From DATHAP01 sp963762865 (GTDB lineage: Bacteria; Actinomycetota; Actinomycetes; JACCUZ01), in assembly GCA_963762865.1 (NCBI GenBank), contig CAVXNC010000006.1, forward strand, positions 82,597-146,596: a DNA stretch of 64,000 nucleotides, given 5' to 3'. Shown here piece by piece: positions 61,523-64,000 of this stretch; the stretch's first letter is position 1; each line of letters starts with the position of its first letter. Under the pieces are notes generated by a model. It was not told where the DNA came from, did not search any database, and saw nothing but the letters and a program-made list of their open reading frames with translations. A program made the translations under genes and the position numbers.

Positions 61523-62164
61523 ATGAAGCTCACCGTGCACACGTTCGTCACGCTCGACGGGGTCATGCAGGGACCGGGCGGACGTGACGAGGATCCCAGC
61601 GACGGCTTCGACCACGGTGGGTGGCTCGTGCCGCACGTCGATGAGGACTTCGACCGCATCGTCACCCGCTGGTTCGGCGAGGCGGACGCGATCCTGCTCG
61701 GGCGGTCGACCTACGACATGATGCGCGGATTCTGGACCGAGGTGGACGATCCGGCGGACGCGGTTGCCTCGGCCCTGAACGGACTGCCCAAGCACGTCGT
61801 GTCGACGACGCTCACGGACCCCACGTGGCGCAACAGCACCGTCATCGCCGACGACGTCGTCCAGGCCGTGACAGCGCTCAAGGAGCTGCCCGGTCGCGAG
61901 CTGCAGGTCCACGGCAGCTGGCAGCTCGTGCGCACGCTCCACGACGCCGGGCTGGTCGACGAGTACCGGCTGCTCGTCTTCCCCGTGGTGCTGGGACACG
62001 GCAAGCGCCTCTTCCCGGACGGTGCCGCCACCACCGGTTTCACGCTGGTCGAGAGCGAGGTGACGGGCAAGGGCGTGATCCACCAGGTGCTGCGGCCGAC
62101 GGCGTTCGGCACCGGCGAGGTCGTGGTCGAGGACGGCCGCGAGGTCATCGTCCGGCCCGAGTAG
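61523..62164 (+). CDS. Dihydrofolate reductase-like (RibD-C/DUF) protein
   Basis: 213 residues. HTFVTLDGVMQGPGG at the N-terminus and ILLGRSTYDMM, LPKHVVSTTLTDPTWRNSTVI, VHGSWQLVRTLHDAGLVDEYRLLVFPVVLGHGKRLFP further on match the RibD C-terminal/DHFR-like family of actinobacterial pyrimidine-type reductases, often called dihydrofolate reductases although most are not. Uses NADPH; substrate unknown. Ribosome site agggac before ATG. Confidence 0.88.
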   Translation: MKLTVHTFVTLDGVMQGPGGRDEDPSDGFDHGGWLVPHVDEDFDRIVTRWFGEADAILLGRSTYDMMRGFWTEVDDPADAVASALNGLPKHVVSTTLTDPTWRNSTVIADDVVQAVTALKELPGRELQVHGSWQLVRTLHDAGLVDEYRLLVFPVVLGHGKRLFPDGAATTGFTLVESEVTGKGVIHQVLRPTAFGTGEVVVEDGREVIVRPE

Positions 62165-62256
62165 CACGTGCGGCCCGGTGGACCTGGACAGCCCAGAGCC
62201 CCGGTGCGACGCTTGATCGTGCACGGCAGTCATGCCGTCGAGCACCAGGGGTCGCG

Positions 62257-62400
62257 ATGAGCCACATCCCGCCAAACCGCCCGTGGGACCTGCCCGCACT
62301 CGATCCGGCCGATGCGGCGAAGGAGAACCGCCAGACCCTCGTCTGGCTGTGCGCGATCTCGATACTCGCCGTCGTCGTCGCCATCCTGCTCGACATCTGA
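62257..62400 (+). CDS. Small single-pass membrane protein
   Basis: 47 residues. MSHIPPNRPWDLPALDPADAAKENRQ is soluble, followed by one helix (TLVWLCAISILAVVVAILLDI). Ribosome site ccagggg 9 nt upstream. Small membrane proteins of this kind are often regulators of larger membrane partners. No family recognised. Confidence 0.65.
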   Translation: MSHIPPNRPWDLPALDPADAAKENRQTLVWLCAISILAVVVAILLDI

Positions 62401-62416
62401 GGTCGCAGCCGTCCGA

Positions 62417-63025
62417 CTAGCGGCTGCGTGCCCGTGCGCTGGCGTGCGGCTTGGCCGTCGTGTGCATCCGCTCGCCCTGCGGCCCGAAGACGCTGAGCAC
62501 CTCCGCGGTCTCTGTGCCGGTGCTGCCGAACCAGTGCGGGACCCGGGTGTCGAACTCTGCGACCTCGCCAGGGCCCAGGACGAGGTCATGGTCAGCGATC
62601 ACCAGGCGCATGCGACCGGCGATGACGTAGAGCCACTCGTAGCCCTCGTGCGCCTTCAGCTCGGGTCTGCGCTTCGACGTCGGGATCATGATCTTCCAGG
62701 CCTGCACGCCGCCGGGTTGCCGGGTGAGCGGGATGACGGTGCGGCCGTTGACACGGCGTGGCCTTGAGCCGGACCCGGGGGTCGCCGACCTCGGGTGCAC
62801 CGACCAGGTCGTCGAGCGGGACCCGGTAGGCGAGCGCGAGCGGCAGCAGGAGCTCCAGGCTCGGCCGCCGCTGCCCGGTCTCCAGCCGCGACAGCGTGCT
62901 CTTCGAGATACCGGTCGTGGCTGCCAGCCCGGTCAGGGTCACCTCCCGCTGCTGCGCGCAGCCGCTTCAGGCGCGGACCAACCTGGTCCAGCGCGGCCGA
63001 GATCGGCGGTCGTCGTGTCGTCCAC
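62417..63025 (-). pseudogene. XRE-family regulator with cupin domain, frameshifted
   Basis: Read in order across frames: VDDTTTADLG (GTG 63025), AALDQVGPRLKRLRAA, then VTLTGLAATTGISKSTLSRLETGQRRPSLELLLPLALAYRVPLDDLVGAPEVGDPRVRLK, then RTVIPLTRQPGGVQAWKIMIPTSKRRPELKAHEGYEWLYVIAGRMRLVIADHDLVLGPGEVAEFDTRVPHWFGSTGTETAEVLSVFG to a stop at 62417. The first part is an XRE HTH, the second a cupin, together the usual transcriptional repressor that binds a small ligand. Three frame changes within 600 bp make it a pseudogene or a sequence-quality problem. Confidence 0.75.
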
Positions 63026-63104
63026 GCCCGATGCTGCGCTGGGTTTTCCCAGAAATGGCAACGTTTGTTGCTGTCCGGGAGGGCTCGCCGCACAGTGGCA
63101 GGAC

Positions 63105-64000
63105 ATGACCGACTACGACGTCGTGATCATCGGTGGCGGGGCCGCCGGGCTGTCGGCGGCCCTGGTCCTGTCCCGGGCTCGCCGTCGCGTCCTGGTGGTG
63201 GACTCCGGCACCCCGCGGAACGCGCCGGCCGCGCACCTGCAGGCTTCCTGTCACGCGACGGGATGCCGCCCGGCGAACTGCTCGCCGCCGGGCGAGCGGA
63301 GGTGCGCGGCTACGGCGGCGAGGTCATCGCCGGCGCCGTCAGCGCCGTCGAGTCCGGTCGAGCCGAGGGTTCCGGTGCGCTCGAGGCGGCGACCGGGTCA
63401 CGGCGCGGCGGCTGCTGGTCGCGACCGGCCTGCGCGACGAACTCCCGGACATTCCGGGCCTGCGCGAGCGCTGGGCGCGCGACGTCCTGCACTGCCCGTA
63501 CTGCCACGGCTGGGAGGTGCGCGACCAGCCGCTCGGCGTCGTGGCAGCGGCGCCGGAGACCGTCGACTATGCGCAGATCGTGCGGCAGTGGTCCCAGGAC
63601 GTCGTGCTCTTCGCCCCGGCGAAACGTTGACCCGGCCCAGCGTCCGAGCTCGGGCCCGGCCATCGAGCGTCGTCGAAGGGGCCGTCACCGCGGTCGTCGT
63701 CGACGGAGGACGGCTGACCGGCGTCGAGCTGGCCGACGGCCGGTCGTTCCGCGCGCGCGCTGTTCGTGCCGCCGCGCTTCGTCCCGAACAACGACCTGCT
63801 GTCGCGCTCGGCTGCGACCTCGACGACGACGGCTGGGTCGTCACCGGATGCGACGGTGCCACCAGCGTGCCCGGTGTCTGGGTCGCGGGGAACGTCGCCA
63901 ACCCGCGCGCCCAGGTCATCACCGCCGCCGGCGAGGGCTCCGCCGCGGCCATCGCCATCAACGCCGACCTCGTCGACGAGGACGTCCGCACTGCCGTCCA
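63105..64000 (+). pseudogene. Thioredoxin reductase-like FAD oxidoreductase, frameshifted, 3' end outside window
   Basis: ATG 63105 opens YDVVIIGGGAAGLSAALVLSRARRRVLVVDSGTPRNAPAAHL (FAD GxGxxG). A one-base loss near 63243 shifts to FLSRDGMPPGELLAAGRAEVRGYGGEVIAGAVSAVESG, then LLVATGLRDELPDIPGLRERWARDVLHCPYCHGWEVRD (the C-x-x-C motif of this family) and further shifts lead to FVPNNDLLSRLGCDLDDDGWVVTGCDGATSVPGVWVAGN to the window end. Intact members reduce disulfides or quinones with NADPH. Several shifts imply decay or sequencing errors. Confidence 0.75.

Overview
The window is very GC-rich DNA with dense, mostly ATGA/TGATG-coupled genes and strong codon-position GC bias (hence many long antisense shadow frames). 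Its families (ANTAR, InhA-type enoyl reductase, GlgA of the actinobacterial GT4 type, DUF1206, DUF5999, NarL-type two-component pairs, lytic transglycosylase of the resuscitation/cell-wall type) point to an actinomycete, perhaps near Nocardioidaceae or Geodermatophilaceae; the family-level placement is inference. At least 15 genes carry a TANNNT box ending 6-7 nt before the start codon, so leaderless transcription looks common. I saw no rRNA, tRNA or CRISPR array.

Layout. 1-2472: small genes (ANTAR RNA-binding protein, PRC-barrel protein, two tiny coupled ORFs) separated by perfect long hairpins. 2473-8361: a small integrated element bounded by two identical 34-bp direct repeats at the 3' end of tldE/pmbA, with a tyrosine recombinase C-terminal domain 20 bp from the right repeat; cargo is a DUF-like protein, a frameshifted cysteine-motif gene, a membrane LuxR-type regulator, small unknown genes and several dispersed repeats. 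8326-11234: tldE-tldD. 11291-13917: quinone oxidoreductase, FabG, FabI/InhA. 13934-24340: reserve-polymer region with an ATP-grasp-less cyanophycin-synthetase-like Mur ligase, a GT4 glycosyltransferase, a glycogen-debranching-type enzyme, an alpha/beta hydrolase, cyanophycin synthetase CphA and cyanophycinase CphB, then SixA and DinB proteins. 24351-29065: ketopantoate reductase, SerB, GlgC and divergent GlgA. 29084-41485: membrane proteins, an ABC ATPase, an NfeD-stomatin pair, a lytic transglycosylase, a TauE-type transporter, a large winged-helix/AAA regulator, an rRNA/tRNA methyltransferase, DUF1206, a copper-monooxygenase-like lipoprotein and an HTH-Clp_N protein with two palindromic operators. 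41658-51840: small peptide genes, SRPBCC, cupin, an HD-GYP/LuxR regulator, a flavin-binding-type oxidoreductase, an epimerase, a SatD-like HTH protein, LtrA and a terpene-cyclase-fold protein.

49491-57506 and 62417-64000 are unusual: a VOC-GrpB-kinase fusion, a methyltransferase, an MGT-type glycosyltransferase, a huge cyclase/AAA/TPR regulator, an XRE-cupin regulator and a thioredoxin-reductase-like gene are all split by frameshifts. Between them lie intact genes: a sulfatase, a NarL-type two-component system, a 30-residue peptide, and a DHFR-like protein. Either this is a zone of gene decay or the assembly is poor there; the sequence alone cannot decide.

The central theme is storage and turnover: cyanophycin (nitrogen/carbon) and glycogen (carbon) genes are interleaved within about 16 kb, and two of the key divergent starts (cphB, glgC) have leaderless promoters.
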